64,000 bases of DNA from Pseudomonas sp. SORT22 (GTDB taxonomy: Bacteria; Pseudomonadota; Gammaproteobacteria; Pseudomonadales; Pseudomonadaceae). The stretch is from the NCBI RefSeq assembly GCF_018417635.1, contig NZ_CP071007.1, forward strand, positions 5,270,501 to 5,334,500, written 5' to 3'. Positions 8,852 through 17,677 of this stretch are shown piece after piece. The position numbers and the translations under genes were made by a program. A model generated the notes under the pieces. It did not search any database and was not told where the DNA came from. It saw only the letters and a program-made list of their open reading frames with translations. Within the stretch, counting starts at the first letter, position 1. The number at the start of each line of letters is the position of its first letter.

Positions 8852-9634
8852 GTGAGCAAGCCAGTCAGTGAGTTGAAGGTGCTGGTCGTGGACGACCAGC
8901 CACTGATAGTCGAAGAGTTGTGCGAATTTCTCCAGGGCAGCGGCTACCGTTGCCTGCCCTGTCATTCCAGTACCCAGGCCATCGAGCAGTTCAGTGTCGA
9001 TCAGGAGATTGCCCTGGTGGTGTGCGACCTGCACATGCCCGACTGCGATGGCCTCGAACTGATGCGCGCGCTCAAGGCCATTGCCGGGCCGCAGCGTCAG
9101 TTCGAAGCGATCATGCTCACCGGGCGCGCGGCCAAGCAGGACGTGATCAAGGCGCTGCGCGAAGGCTTTGCCGACTACTATCAAAAACCGGTCGACCTCA
9201 ACGAGCTGCTTGAAGGGGTACAACGCCAGGAGGCCGCCGTGCTGGAGCGGCGCCGCAGCTACCAGCACCTGGGTGACCTGAACCAGAAACTGCAGTTTCT
9301 CGCCGAGTCGATCGACGATCTCTACCAGGACCTGGACAAGGCCCGCGGGCTCGGTGCGCACCGGCGCGCCAGCGATATCGAGCCGGAAGCTGAAAGCGAC
9401 AACCTGCCAGCGCTGTTCGACAAGTTGTCACCGCGCCAGCTGGACGTGGCCAAACTGGTCAGCAAGGGCAAGACCAACTACCAGATCGCCTGCGAACTGG
9501 GCATCACCGAGAACACCGTGAAACTCTACGTGTCGCAGGTGCTGCGCCTGACCCACATGCACAACCGCACCCAGCTGGCGCTGGCGTTGTCACCCGGCTC
9601 CTCGCCCCTGCATCAGCGAGTCACGGCGCACTGA
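8852..9634 (+). CDS. pprB: PprB response regulator (REC + LuxR-type HTH)
   Basis: A 260-residue protein. GTG 8852 is chosen because GGGAG at 8841-8845 is six bases upstream. The receiver domain occupies about 8-125, with acidic pocket V-V-D-D (13-15 region) and phospho-acceptor Asp59 in V-V-C-D-L-H-M-P, plus Y-Q-K-P for the conserved lysine. The C-terminal HTH spans about 187-245 (L-S-P-R-Q-L-D-V-A-K-L-V and E-N-T-V-K-L-Y-V). Known in P. aeruginosa: phosphorylated PprB activates flp-tad, cupE and adhesin genes. Its place between fppA and the tad operon supports the same role here. Confidence 0.85.
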   Translation: MSKPVSELKVLVVDDQPLIVEELCEFLQGSGYRCLPCHSSTQAIEQFSVDQEIALVVCDLHMPDCDGLELMRALKAIAGPQRQFEAIMLTGRAAKQDVIKALREGFADYYQKPVDLNELLEGVQRQEAAVLERRRSYQHLGDLNQKLQFLAESIDDLYQDLDKARGLGAHRRASDIEPEAESDNLPALFDKLSPRQLDVAKLVSKGKTNYQIACELGITENTVKLYVSQVLRLTHMHNRTQLALALSPGSSPLHQRVTAH

Positions 9635-9653
9635 GTGCGCTTTGGCGGCTGAG

Positions 9654-9914
9654 TCACTTGTCGGACGCGCCGGTACTTTCCCAGCGGTAGAAGTCCGGGA
9701 TCACATATTTGTAGCTGTCGAGCCAGCGCTGCATGCTCTGGTCGCGCTCCTTGGGCGTGGCCGTCTGCGGGATCTTCGAGGCTTCAAGGTTGCGTGCCTG
9801 CAGCTGCAGCCAGGCTTCGGTGGTTTGCTGGGCCTTGGACGAAGGCCCGCCCTCCAGCGCCAGGGCGGCCAGGGGCAGTGCGCTGAGGGCAAGCAGGAGC
9901 AATGACCTGTTCAT
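9654..9914 (-). CDS. DUF3613 small periplasmic protein of the tad operon
   Basis: An 86-residue protein with a signal peptide (hydrophobic stretch to A-L-A-L-E) and a short acidic/aromatic body ending in Y-V-I-P-D-F-Y-R-W. ATG 9914 has GAGG six bases upstream; a GTG directly before it is the alternative start. It is the last gene of the tad operon, seven bases after tadD. DUF3613 proteins are found at this point in Pseudomonas tad loci. Their function is not established. Confidence 0.7.
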   Translation of the reverse strand: MNRSLLLLALSALPLAALALEGGPSSKAQQTTEAWLQLQARNLEASKIPQTATPKERDQSMQRWLDSYKYVIPDFYRWESTGASDK

Positions 9915-9921
9915 CACGACC

Positions 9922-10638
9922 TCACTGTTGGGTGACGCTTGAGGCTTCTGGGGTTATCACCGCGACCTGGTCGGTCCGCGCCGCGGGTTTCTTCAGTTGC
10001 TCGGCGCGCGCCCGGGCTTCACTGAATTGCGCCGGCGTCAGGTGCAGGCGACTGACCAGGTCGGCGGCCTGCTGGAACTTGTCCTGGTACAGCAGCAGGC
10101 TCACCAGGTTGACCGCCGCCAGGGCGTTGTTGTCTTTGAGCTCGATGGCGGTAAGGAACTCGAAACGCGCTTGCTCGACATTGCCCTGGTTCAGGTAAAC
10201 CACGCCGAGGTCGTTGCGCACCTTTTCGTCGGTCGGCGCCAGGCGCACTGCACGCAGCAAATGGCGCTGGGCCTGGAGGTTGTCACCCCGGGCCGAGGCC
10301 AGTTGCCCCAGGCCATGCTCGCCTTCTGCTGCCAGGCAGCCACCGAGCAGGCTACGGTACAACGGCTCGGCTTCGCTGCGCCCGAGCAGGCGCGACACCC
10401 GGGCCTTGCGCAAGCGCACCTGGGCCATGTCCGCCGGCAACGCCTCAAGGTGCGCCAGGCTGGCATGCGGGCGGCCCTCGGCGAGCATCTCGTCGGCCAT
10501 GCTCAAGGCCAGCTCCTGGGCCGAATCCGGCTTGCTGCAACTGACCGGCATACCCGGCAAGGCCAGCCACTGCGCGCCGTCCTGAGTGGTACAGCCAGCG
10601 AGCAGCGCCAGGCTCATGATCACCATGACTGCTTTCAT
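9922..10638 (-). CDS. tadD: TadD lipoprotein with TPR repeats
   Basis: A 238-residue lipoprotein (lipobox L-L-A-G-C, about Cys16) starting at ATG 10638, with GGAGGG six bases upstream. TPR-like helices follow, such as A-R-G-D-N-L-Q-A-Q-R-H-L-L-R-A-V-R and N-D-L-G-V-V-Y-L-N-Q-G-N-V-E. In Tad systems TadD is thought to act as the pilotin-type factor for the RcpA secretin. It lies 14 bases after tadC in the same operon. Confidence 0.82.
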   Translation of the reverse strand: MKAVMVIMSLALLAGCTTQDGAQWLALPGMPVSCSKPDSAQELALSMADEMLAEGRPHASLAHLEALPADMAQVRLRKARVSRLLGRSEAEPLYRSLLGGCLAAEGEHGLGQLASARGDNLQAQRHLLRAVRLAPTDEKVRNDLGVVYLNQGNVEQARFEFLTAIELKDNNALAAVNLVSLLLYQDKFQQAADLVSRLHLTPAQFSEARARAEQLKKPAARTDQVAVITPEASSVTQQ

Positions 10639-10652
10639 GCACATCCCTCCGC

Positions 10653-11540
10653 TCATGAACCCAAGGCCTTGGCCAACGCCGTAAAACCGGGCCCGGCCAA
10701 CACAATTAGCAAGGCCGGAAACAGGAACACCATCATCACTATCGACATCTTCCCGGACATCTTCGAAATTCGCTCCTGCATGCGCGTCAGGCGCCGGTCA
10801 TCGAGCAGTTGCTTGAGTGCCAGCAACGACTTCATCGCCCCGCCGCCCTGGCTCAGCAACTGCTGGAGGATCACGCAGCTGTCGCTGAACTCATCGACGC
10901 TGAGCAATTGCGCGGTTTTTTCCAGCTCCGGGGCCAGGGCCAGGCCGGAGTCGACCCGCAGCAGAATCGCCCGCAGCTCCTCACTCAGCACCGGCAACAG
11001 TTGCCGTGATTCCTGGCTCAGCACGCGCAAGGCCTGCTCCACCGCCAGGCCCGATTCGAACAGGATCCGCAGCAGCGGAATAAAGGTCGACACCTCCCGG
11101 GCCACCTGCTGCTGACGGCGCGCCGCCGCCCAGGCCAGCAAGCGCTTGGGCAACAGGTAACCGGCGCCCATGGCGCACAGCGGCAGTACCAGCCACGGGG
11201 TCTGGCTGGTGTGGTACAGGGTTTCCTGCGCGATCACCCCCACTCCCAGCGCCAGAAGCGGCGCCCCCACCTGGCAGGCAGCGAACAGCGCCCGTTGCCG
11301 GCTACGCCGCCAGCCGATGCGATCAAGCAGCAAACGTGTCTCGCCGTCCAGACTCAACGAACGCTGGCCCAGGCGGCTGGCGCCGAGCTGCTGCAGCCAG
11401 TTGCCCAAGCGGTTGTCCGCGCCCAGCTGGCCCTGCAAGCGCTGGGCGACCAGGCGCTGACGATGCCGCTGGCGCAGGAACTGAGCCAGCAGCAAGGCAA
11501 AGGCGGCAAACAGCATCAGGGCACTGAGCAACAGGGCCAT
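10653..11540 (-). CDS. tadC: TadC inner-membrane platform protein
   Basis: A 295-residue T2SF-type protein. It has a hydrophobic N-terminal helix, two central helices (about 90-130), a cytoplasmic four-helix T2SF domain (F-I-P-L-L-R-I-L-F-E-S-G-L onward), and C-terminal helices (M-V-F-L-F-P-A-L-L-I-V-L). Together with TadB it forms the membrane platform on which the TadA ATPase drives Flp assembly. It begins one base after the tadB stop. Confidence 0.88.
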   Translation of the reverse strand: MALLLSALMLFAAFALLLAQFLRQRHRQRLVAQRLQGQLGADNRLGNWLQQLGASRLGQRSLSLDGETRLLLDRIGWRRSRQRALFAACQVGAPLLALGVGVIAQETLYHTSQTPWLVLPLCAMGAGYLLPKRLLAWAAARRQQQVAREVSTFIPLLRILFESGLAVEQALRVLSQESRQLLPVLSEELRAILLRVDSGLALAPELEKTAQLLSVDEFSDSCVILQQLLSQGGGAMKSLLALKQLLDDRRLTRMQERISKMSGKMSIVMMVFLFPALLIVLAGPGFTALAKALGS

Positions 11541-11541
11541 T

Positions 11542-12423
11542 TCAGATACTCCGCAACATGCGCCACAGCGCCAGGCAGCCCAAGGCCTGCAGGAGGAAGG
11601 CCCCGAGCAGGAGGAACTGGCCGTTGCTGTCGCGCCACATGGTCAGCAGATAGTTGGGATTGCTGATCAGGAAGTAACCGGCCATGCCCACCGGCAACAG
11701 GCCCAGGACCATAGCCGTCATGCGCGTTTCGCCGGTCATGGCGCGCAACTGCCGCGCGCCCTGCTCGCGTTCGCGAATCAGTTTGATCAGGTTCTCCAGC
11801 AGCTCGCTGGCGTTGCCGCCATAGCGATGGTTGATACGCAGGCCCAGGGCAAACAGGCGCAGTTCGTCCTGGTCATACAACTCGGCCAGTTCAGCCATGG
11901 CATCGTCGAGGCTGACGCCCATCTGCACATTGCGCCGCACCCGTTGCAAGGCGCCGTGCAACGGCTCGCGGGAAGCATCGATGGCACCGAGCACGGCATC
12001 GCTGAGGGTGCGCCCGGCCTTGAGGCTGCGCACGCTGTGATCGAGCAGCACCGGCAGTTGCTCGATCATCCGTTGCAGCCGCTGCCGATAGCGCCAGCCC
12101 AGGTACAACCAGGCCAGCAGCGGGCCGATGAGCAACAGGCCAAGGCCTGCCACCCAGCCCACGACCCGCCCGGTCAACAGCGCGGCCAGCAGCCAGAGGG
12201 CCAGCCAAAGCCACAACAGCTCGTTACGCCGCTCGATACCGGCACGCTGCAGCAGGCGGTCCAGCCAGTCGTGCCCGACCGGCGCCAGCGCAGCGGCTTG
12301 CTCGACCTGACCCAGACGCCGGAGGATGCGCTCCTGGGCAGACTTGCGCATGCCGCGGTAGAACAGGTGCACCGACAAGCCGAGCAAGGCCAGGCAAATC
12401 AGCCCGAGGAGCGCGGCGATCAC
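11542..12423 (-). CDS. tadB: TadB inner-membrane platform protein
   Basis: A 293-residue T2SF family protein. The first hydrophobic helix is at residues 1-20 and a helix pair sits at about 70-110. The cytoplasmic domain contains Q-L-P-V-L-L-D-H-S-V-R-S-L-K-A-G and the G-N-A-S-E-L-L-E-N-L segment, and C-terminal helices end the protein. Its ATG overlaps the tadA stop by four bases, so the two are translationally coupled. Confidence 0.88.
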   Translation of the reverse strand: MIAALLGLICLALLGLSVHLFYRGMRKSAQERILRRLGQVEQAAALAPVGHDWLDRLLQRAGIERRNELLWLWLALWLLAALLTGRVVGWVAGLGLLLIGPLLAWLYLGWRYRQRLQRMIEQLPVLLDHSVRSLKAGRTLSDAVLGAIDASREPLHGALQRVRRNVQMGVSLDDAMAELAELYDQDELRLFALGLRINHRYGGNASELLENLIKLIREREQGARQLRAMTGETRMTAMVLGLLPVGMAGYFLISNPNYLLTMWRDSNGQFLLLGAFLLQALGCLALWRMLRSI

Positions 12424-13688
12424 GGCTGGAGCTCCGAGTAATCGCGGCGCAGCTTGTCGCCGGCCGGGTTCGGCGCTTCGCGCAAAAAGCCTTCGCCCGT
12501 GCGCCGATCGAGCCGGAACAGGGTATTGGTGACGTACACGTCATCACGCACCCCGACCACCTCCAGCACCTCGCTGACGCAGCGGCGGCCATCGGCCAGG
12601 CGGGTCAGCTGGATGACCACATCCAGCGCCGCGCAGATCATCTGCCGCAGGGTTTTCTCGGCCACCTGGCGACCGGTCAGGCCGACCAGGGTTTCCAGGC
12701 GCAGCAAGGCATCCTGGGCAGTGTTGGCATGCACGGTACTCATCGAACCATCGTGGCCGGTGTTCATCGCCGTCAGCACATCGAGCACTTCGACGCCGCG
12801 AATCTCGCCAAGCAGAATACGGTCGGGGCGCATCCGCAAGGCGTTGCGAATCAGCTCGCTGGCCTTGATCTCGCCATGCCCTTCGGCATTCGGCGGACGG
12901 GTTTCCAGGCGCACCACGTGCGGGTGATCGAGCTGCAGTTCGGCCACGTCCTCGATGGTCACCAGGCGTTCGTGGGGGCTGATCAGCTGACTGAGGATAT
13001 TGAGCAGGGTGGTCTTGCCGGTGCCGGTACCGCCGCTGACCAGGATGTTGCAGCGCCGCGCCACCGCCAGCTGGATGAAGTCGAGCATGCCCTGGTCGAT
13101 GGTGCGGGTGGCCAGCAGGTCGGCGCTCTTGAGCATGTCCTTGCGAAACTTGCGGATCGACAGGCACGGGCCGTCGAGCGCCACCGGCGGGATGATGGCG
13201 TTGACCCGGCTGCCATCGGGCATGCGCGCGTCGACCATCGGCGAGGACTCGTCCAGGCGCCGCCCCAGGGGCGCAAGAATCCGTTGCATGACCCGCTCGA
13301 CATGATGGGCATCGATAAAACGCAGGTCGGTCTGTTGCAGCACCCCGGCCCGCTCGATGAACACCCGGTGCGGGCCGTTGACCAGGATTTCGGTGACGCT
13401 GGCATCGCGCAGCAGCACTTCCAGCGGGCCGAAACCAGTCAGCTCGTCGACGATTTCCTCGGCCAGGCGTTCCATCTCGTAGCGCGACAACGCCAGGTGC
13501 AGGCGGGCAATGTAATCGCCGACCTGTTCCACCACGAACTGCGCCAGGGCCGGGCGCGAACCTTCGAGCAGGTTGCGGCCGCTGTCCTCGATGGCGTCGA
13601 TGATGTAACGGTGCAGGGCGCGTTTGAGCGCCTGTGGGTCGGCCCCCAGGTTATGCCGTGGGCCACCGAACAACTCGTCGCCGCTCAC
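12420..13688 (-). CDS. tadA: TadA/CpaF secretion ATPase
   Basis: A 422-residue GspE-family ATPase. GTG 13688 is preferred over GTG 13700 because it overlaps the tadZ stop as GTGA, like the other junctions of this operon. The Walker A motif is G-G-T-G-T-G-K-T-T. An Asp box-like V-T-I-E-D-V-A-E-L-Q, Walker B-like I-L-L-G-E-I-R-G-V-E, and the His box T-V-H-A-N-T are all visible. It powers Flp pilus extension, and probably retraction, from the cytoplasmic face. All catalytic motifs look intact. Confidence 0.92.
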   Translation of the reverse strand: MSGDELFGGPRHNLGADPQALKRALHRYIIDAIEDSGRNLLEGSRPALAQFVVEQVGDYIARLHLALSRYEMERLAEEIVDELTGFGPLEVLLRDASVTEILVNGPHRVFIERAGVLQQTDLRFIDAHHVERVMQRILAPLGRRLDESSPMVDARMPDGSRVNAIIPPVALDGPCLSIRKFRKDMLKSADLLATRTIDQGMLDFIQLAVARRCNILVSGGTGTGKTTLLNILSQLISPHERLVTIEDVAELQLDHPHVVRLETRPPNAEGHGEIKASELIRNALRMRPDRILLGEIRGVEVLDVLTAMNTGHDGSMSTVHANTAQDALLRLETLVGLTGRQVAEKTLRQMICAALDVVIQLTRLADGRRCVSEVLEVVGVRDDVYVTNTLFRLDRRTGEGFLREAPNPAGDKLRRDYSELQP

Positions 13689-14875
13689 TTGTGCCCCCAC
13701 AGCCGATTGAGCCAGGTGGCGACCACCGGCGGGTTGTTTTCCGAGCGCCGCGCCAGGCGTTCACCGAGGCTTTTCAGCTGTTGCGTAAGCGGCTCGCGCG
13801 GCGCCAGCTCGAACAGGGTCAGGCCCTGGTTCTTGGCGTTCAGGCGCACCTCCGGGCTATAGGGCAAGACCCGCAGAACCGGCAGGCCGTAGCGCTTGCC
13901 CAAGGCTTCGGAATCCGGCGCGACACCGCGCAGGTAGCGGTCGACCAACAGGCTTGCGTGTTCGAGCTTCATGCCCTTCTCGCGCCACTGGGTCAGCACT
14001 TCGAGGTTGCGCCGGCAATCGAGGACGTTCTGGTCGGTGTACCAGATCAGCTTGTCACAGTGGCTGACGAAGGTGCGCAGGGCTTCGCTGTCAGCCTGGC
14101 CGGTGAGGTTCACGACAATGTGCTGGAAGTGCTGGCGCAAGGCGCTGAGCAGCATGTACAGCTCTGCCGCGCTGGTGCGCTCCAGCGGCTCGTCGGTCTC
14201 GGCATAAGCCAGCAGGCGCAGGCCCGAGCTTTCGCGGGTGAAGGCACTGTCGATCAAGGTGTTGTCGAGCCGGCGCAGGTGGCGCAGGGCATCGCCGAAA
14301 TGAAACGAGGCTTCCAGGCCGAGCAGCGCCAGGCTGTCACCCCGCGGCAGGCCAAGGTCGAGCAGCAGGGTCTGCTGGCCGCTGGTCTGCACCACCCGCG
14401 CCATGTGCGTGGTCAGCAAGGCGCCGTCGGCGGCACACTGGGCCCCATAGAGCACGGTCAGCCCGCCCAGGCTGGGGTTGCTGGTCACCGGCGGCAGGCG
14501 TTTGCTCAAGCGCCGCACCAAGCCTGCGACTTCACTGGAACGCGAGCCGTAGGCGACAAAATCCCGCGCCCCGGCACGCATGGCGTTGAGCACCAGTTGA
14601 TTGTCCATGCCATCGCCGAGGGCGACGATCGCCAGCATCGGCTTGGCTTCCAGCACGCCCTCGATCAGCGCGCACTGGTGGACCACCTGCTCGCGGTCGA
14701 GGCCGACGAACACCAGGCTGGCGAAGGTGACATCGACCAGCGCCAGCAACTCGTCAAGGCTGCCACTGCCGGCACCCACCACCTGCCCCAGCGGCGCCAA
14801 TGCGCCCTGCAACCACTGCAGGTCACCATCGTTGCGGGTGATGGCAAGGAAGGTCTGGCTCAGGCTTTCACTCAT
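13685..14875 (-). CDS. tadZ: TadZ/CpaE-like localisation ATPase
   Basis: A 396-residue protein with an N-terminal receiver-like domain (about 1-130; V-D-V-T-F-A-S-L-V-F-V-G) and a C-terminal MinD/ParA-type domain. The expected Walker A lysine loop is degenerate (Y-G-A-Q-C-A-A-D-G-A). L-L-D-L-G-L-P-R-G-D is the Walker A' aspartate region. TadZ proteins mark the pole and recruit the pilus machine. The atypical P-loop suggests a structural rather than a switching role, which is an inference. The ATG overlaps the rcpA stop by four bases. Confidence 0.82.
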   Translation of the reverse strand: MSESLSQTFLAITRNDGDLQWLQGALAPLGQVVGAGSGSLDELLALVDVTFASLVFVGLDREQVVHQCALIEGVLEAKPMLAIVALGDGMDNQLVLNAMRAGARDFVAYGSRSSEVAGLVRRLSKRLPPVTSNPSLGGLTVLYGAQCAADGALLTTHMARVVQTSGQQTLLLDLGLPRGDSLALLGLEASFHFGDALRHLRRLDNTLIDSAFTRESSGLRLLAYAETDEPLERTSAAELYMLLSALRQHFQHIVVNLTGQADSEALRTFVSHCDKLIWYTDQNVLDCRRNLEVLTQWREKGMKLEHASLLVDRYLRGVAPDSEALGKRYGLPVLRVLPYSPEVRLNAKNQGLTLFELAPREPLTQQLKSLGERLARRSENNPPVVATWLNRLWGHK

Positions 14876-16125
14876 TGGGATAACCCGCTGCGACGTTCAA
14901 AGTCGCCGTTTTCCAGAAAGAACAGCCGGCCCCAGCTCGGGTCGTAGTTACGCAGGCCCTCACCCGGCAGCGACGGCAACTGGGCATCGGCCGCCAGCGG
15001 CTGGACCAGGTGCGGGGTAACGATCATCAGCAGTTCGGTCTCGTCGCGCTGCACCGAGGACTGGCGAAACAGCGCGCCAATGATCGGCAGGTTGCCAAGG
15101 CCTGGAAACTTGTCGACGGTCGAGCGCGACTGGCTGCTGATCAAGCCACTGATGACGAAGCTCTCGCCATCGGCCAGGGAGATGCTGGTGTCGGTACGCC
15201 TGACGGTCAGGCCGGGCACCTGGGTACCGGCGATATTCACCGCCTTGTTGTAGTCCAGTTCGCTGACTTCCGGCGCGACTTTCAGCAGGATGCGATTGCG
15301 GCTGACCACGGTGGGCGACAGGGTCAGGCGGATACCGAACTCCTTGTATTCGATCGAGACACTGTCGCTGCCGCTGCTGGGCACCGGGATGGGGATCTCG
15401 CCGCCGGCCAGAAAGCTTGCGGTCAGGCCGCTGAGCACCACCAGGCTGGGGCGCGCCAGGGTGTAGGCGAAACCGCTGGTTTCCAGGGCATTGATCGCGG
15501 CCAGGAAGCGACTGCTGCCACCGCCCCAGATGATGTTGAACACGCCGTTGTCCAGGGGAATGTTTGGCGTGCCGGGCACGGTGGGCACCTGCCCCGGGCT
15601 TACGGTGGTGTTCGGCACAGTGCTCGGTGAGCCGATCAGGGTGTTGTTGGAGCCCTTGAAGAACAGCCGCGCGCCGGCCTCCTTGTACTTGGTGCGGTTG
15701 ACTTCGACAAAGCGGATATCGGCCTGCACCTGGCTGGGCAGCAGCGGATCTTCGGACGGCGGCAGCGCACTGGCAGCCATCTCGCTGCTGGCAATGCCCT
15801 TGACGAACACCATGGCCTGGCGCGGTGTCTTGGCGCAGGCAGTCCACAGCATCAGGCTGGTGGCGCCGGGGCCGACCGCCGTCAGCAGCACCGCGTCAGT
15901 GCCACTGGCATGTACGTCGGCAATCTTCGGCTCGCCAATCGCCGCGCGGGTGATTGCCACCGGCAGGCGCACCTCCTGCTGCAGGCCCTGATCGATCTCG
16001 ATGACGCCCGGCACCTGCTCCAGCGCCGCGCAGCCGGACGCCGCCATCGCCGTTGGGGCGAGCGGCACGGCGCACAACAGGGCGCAGAGCATCTGCTTGA
16101 TTACCCGCTCGGAACGACTGCTCAT
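14872..16125 (-). CDS. rcpA: RcpA/CpaC outer-membrane secretin of the Tad system
   Basis: A 417-residue secretin with an N-terminal signal peptide (to about A-M-A-A-S). An early BON-like pilus-secretin N domain carries P-V-A-I-T-R-A-A-I-G-E-P-K-I-A. The secretin core includes E-V-N-R-T-K-Y-K-E-A-G-A-R, the V-P-G-L-T-V-R-R-T-D and G-E-S-F-V-I-S-G-L strands, and L-G-N-L-P-I-I-G-A-L-F-R near the end. It forms the outer-membrane channel for Flp. The gene follows rcpC after 20 bases. Confidence 0.88.
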   Translation of the reverse strand: MSSRSERVIKQMLCALLCAVPLAPTAMAASGCAALEQVPGVIEIDQGLQQEVRLPVAITRAAIGEPKIADVHASGTDAVLLTAVGPGATSLMLWTACAKTPRQAMVFVKGIASSEMAASALPPSEDPLLPSQVQADIRFVEVNRTKYKEAGARLFFKGSNNTLIGSPSTVPNTTVSPGQVPTVPGTPNIPLDNGVFNIIWGGGSSRFLAAINALETSGFAYTLARPSLVVLSGLTASFLAGGEIPIPVPSSGSDSVSIEYKEFGIRLTLSPTVVSRNRILLKVAPEVSELDYNKAVNIAGTQVPGLTVRRTDTSISLADGESFVISGLISSQSRSTVDKFPGLGNLPIIGALFRQSSVQRDETELLMIVTPHLVQPLAADAQLPSLPGEGLRNYDPSWGRLFFLENGDFERRSGLSQ

Positions 16126-16145
16126 TGAAGGGCATCCTTGCTTGG

Positions 16146-17075
16146 TCAGGGGGTTGGCGTGTTGGCTTGATTACCGCGGATGATTTCCATGCCGCGTGGC
16201 GGCGCTGCGCTGGCCACAGGTCGGGCGGCCGGTACCTGGGCGAGCTGGCTGAAGCGATAGAGTTCACGGTTGGCGTTGTCGACGGCCTTGGCGCTGGCAT
16301 TCGGGTCAGTCCAGTACTGGGCCAGGCGCTTCTCCTCGGCGCTGCGTACCGCCAGGCGCAGACTGCCGGCCTGAGCGGCCAGCAGCAGGCGGCTGGCCAA
16401 TGCTTCGGGGACCGCCAGCACCACAGTGCGCACCGGGTTGCGCTGTTGTTCCTGACGGGCCTTGTCATCCATGGGCGCCTCGGCAGGCTGGCCATCGTTG
16501 GCCAGGCCCAGCTGCGCACCGACACTGAGCAGGCGCAAGGCCGGCAACACTACCTGGGCCGAGGCTTGCGGGTTGCTGTTGTCTTCACGCAGGAACACCA
16601 GCACATCGACATAGTCACCCGGGCGCAGTTGCCCGGCGGCGCCGACCACTTCGTCCACCGCCACCGCCAGCGCCCGCTCACTGGGGTGAATCATCCGTGC
16701 CAGCGGGCCACCGGCCTCGAAGCTGCCCTGCTCCAGCCAGGTGCCGGCGCTCAAGGCGCGCCAACTGCTGCGCCCGAGCACTTGTTCAAGGGTCTGGAAA
16801 CTACCCGGCGGCGCCACCTGCAGGCGTTCGATCAGCAGGTCTTCGGCCACCAGCGGGGTATATGCACTGACATCGCGACGCAGCACGACAACCGGCTTGC
16901 GCAGTTCGTCTGTTGCTTCCGTGACCACCCGGGTCACCGGAGCCTGCGCGGGTTCGACGGCGGCTGCCGGCGCCGGCTCGCTTGGCGGCTGGCTGAGCAT
17001 CAGCCCCCAGTAGCCGGCCAGCAGCGCACCGATCAAAAAGAGGCCTGCAAGGATGATGGTAATGCGACTGCTCAT
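16146..17075 (-). CDS. rcpC: RcpC/CpaB Flp pilus assembly protein
   Basis: A 309-residue protein starting at ATG 17075, preceded on its strand by GGAGAAGGAGG, a very strong ribosome site. It has one N-terminal membrane helix (about 5-28) followed by a SAF-like domain: V-V-V-L-R-R-D-V-S-A-Y-T-P-L near 85-100, and A-L-A-V-A-V-D-E-V-V-G-A-A-G-Q-L-R-P-G-D-Y-V-D-V segments. It is a periplasmic partner of the secretin. This is the first gene of the minus-strand tad operon, so its upstream region carries the operon promoter. Confidence 0.88.
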   Translation of the reverse strand: MSSRITIILAGLFLIGALLAGYWGLMLSQPPSEPAPAAAVEPAQAPVTRVVTEATDELRKPVVVLRRDVSAYTPLVAEDLLIERLQVAPPGSFQTLEQVLGRSSWRALSAGTWLEQGSFEAGGPLARMIHPSERALAVAVDEVVGAAGQLRPGDYVDVLVFLREDNSNPQASAQVVLPALRLLSVGAQLGLANDGQPAEAPMDDKARQEQQRNPVRTVVLAVPEALASRLLLAAQAGSLRLAVRSAEEKRLAQYWTDPNASAKAVDNANRELYRFSQLAQVPAARPVASAAPPRGMEIIRGNQANTPTP

Positions 17076-17394
17076 GCTGGCCCTCCTTCTCCCCAAGCTG
17101 TCCTTCAGGCTCACTTTTGTGAAATGGCCCACAGCACTGCAGTCGGAAACAACTATTTCGCTATTTGACGGTAGCGCAGCTAGGACAAAATGCCATTACC
17201 CGTCAGATTTTTTTCCGTCGCAAAGCCGACACCCCCATAAAACAACAGCTTATTGGCGTCGGTATTTGGTTATAACTTTAGTATTAATACCTTCTTACAT
17301 TTGCCGAGATTTGGCCCGTTGACGATGCTGTGGTGGCAAAGGGGAATCACTGAATACCCCTGCCATCTGCGCCTCCGGCGCAAGGAGAAATGCC
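17076..17394. promoter_or_regulatory. Divergent rcpC / flp intergenic region
   Basis: 319 bases without a gene, clearly AT-richer than the flanks, with a T7 run at 17210-17216 and an AT-rich stretch near 17265-17300. It must hold the back-to-back promoters of the tad operon and flp, and probably PprB sites. I could not find a convincing sigma-70 or sigma-54 consensus pair. AAGGAG at 17382-17387 is the flp ribosome site, seven bases before its ATG. Confidence 0.6.
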
Positions 17395-17616
17395 ATGCGT
17401 CTTTCCCGAGTCCTCAAGAGCTGCAAAGAATTCTTCTACCGCAAGGATGGTGCCTCGGGCATCGAGTACGCGATTGTCGCGGCCATGGTTGCTGTAGCGC
17501 TGACAGCGTTCATTACGCCCATTTCTACCAATGTGTCTGGGGTCATGACCAAGATTGAAAACGCGCTAAAAGCGCCGCCTGCTTCGGGCGGTGGCAGTGG
17601 TGGCAGTGGTAGCTGA
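17395..17616 (+). CDS. flp: Flp type IVb major prepilin
   Basis: A 73-residue prepilin. The basic leader ends at Gly19, and the mature N-terminus would be A-S-G-I-E-Y-A, giving Glu at +5 and Tyr at +6, the Flp signature. One hydrophobic helix follows (about 26-45). The C-terminus is a short glycine/serine tail. FppA should cut the leader at the inner membrane. It is monocistronic-looking and divergent from the tad operon. Confidence 0.93.
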   Translation: MRLSRVLKSCKEFFYRKDGASGIEYAIVAAMVAVALTAFITPISTNVSGVMTKIENALKAPPASGGGSGGSGS

Positions 17617-17677
17617 CGAGTGGCTTCATCGGTTCACGCCAATGCACTGATCAACTCCCCCATCACAGGACCGCCCC

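Noticed and set aside
17076..17394. Sigma-54 promoter for flp
   Set aside because: No TGGCAC-N5-TTGC pair with proper spacing was found in the gap.
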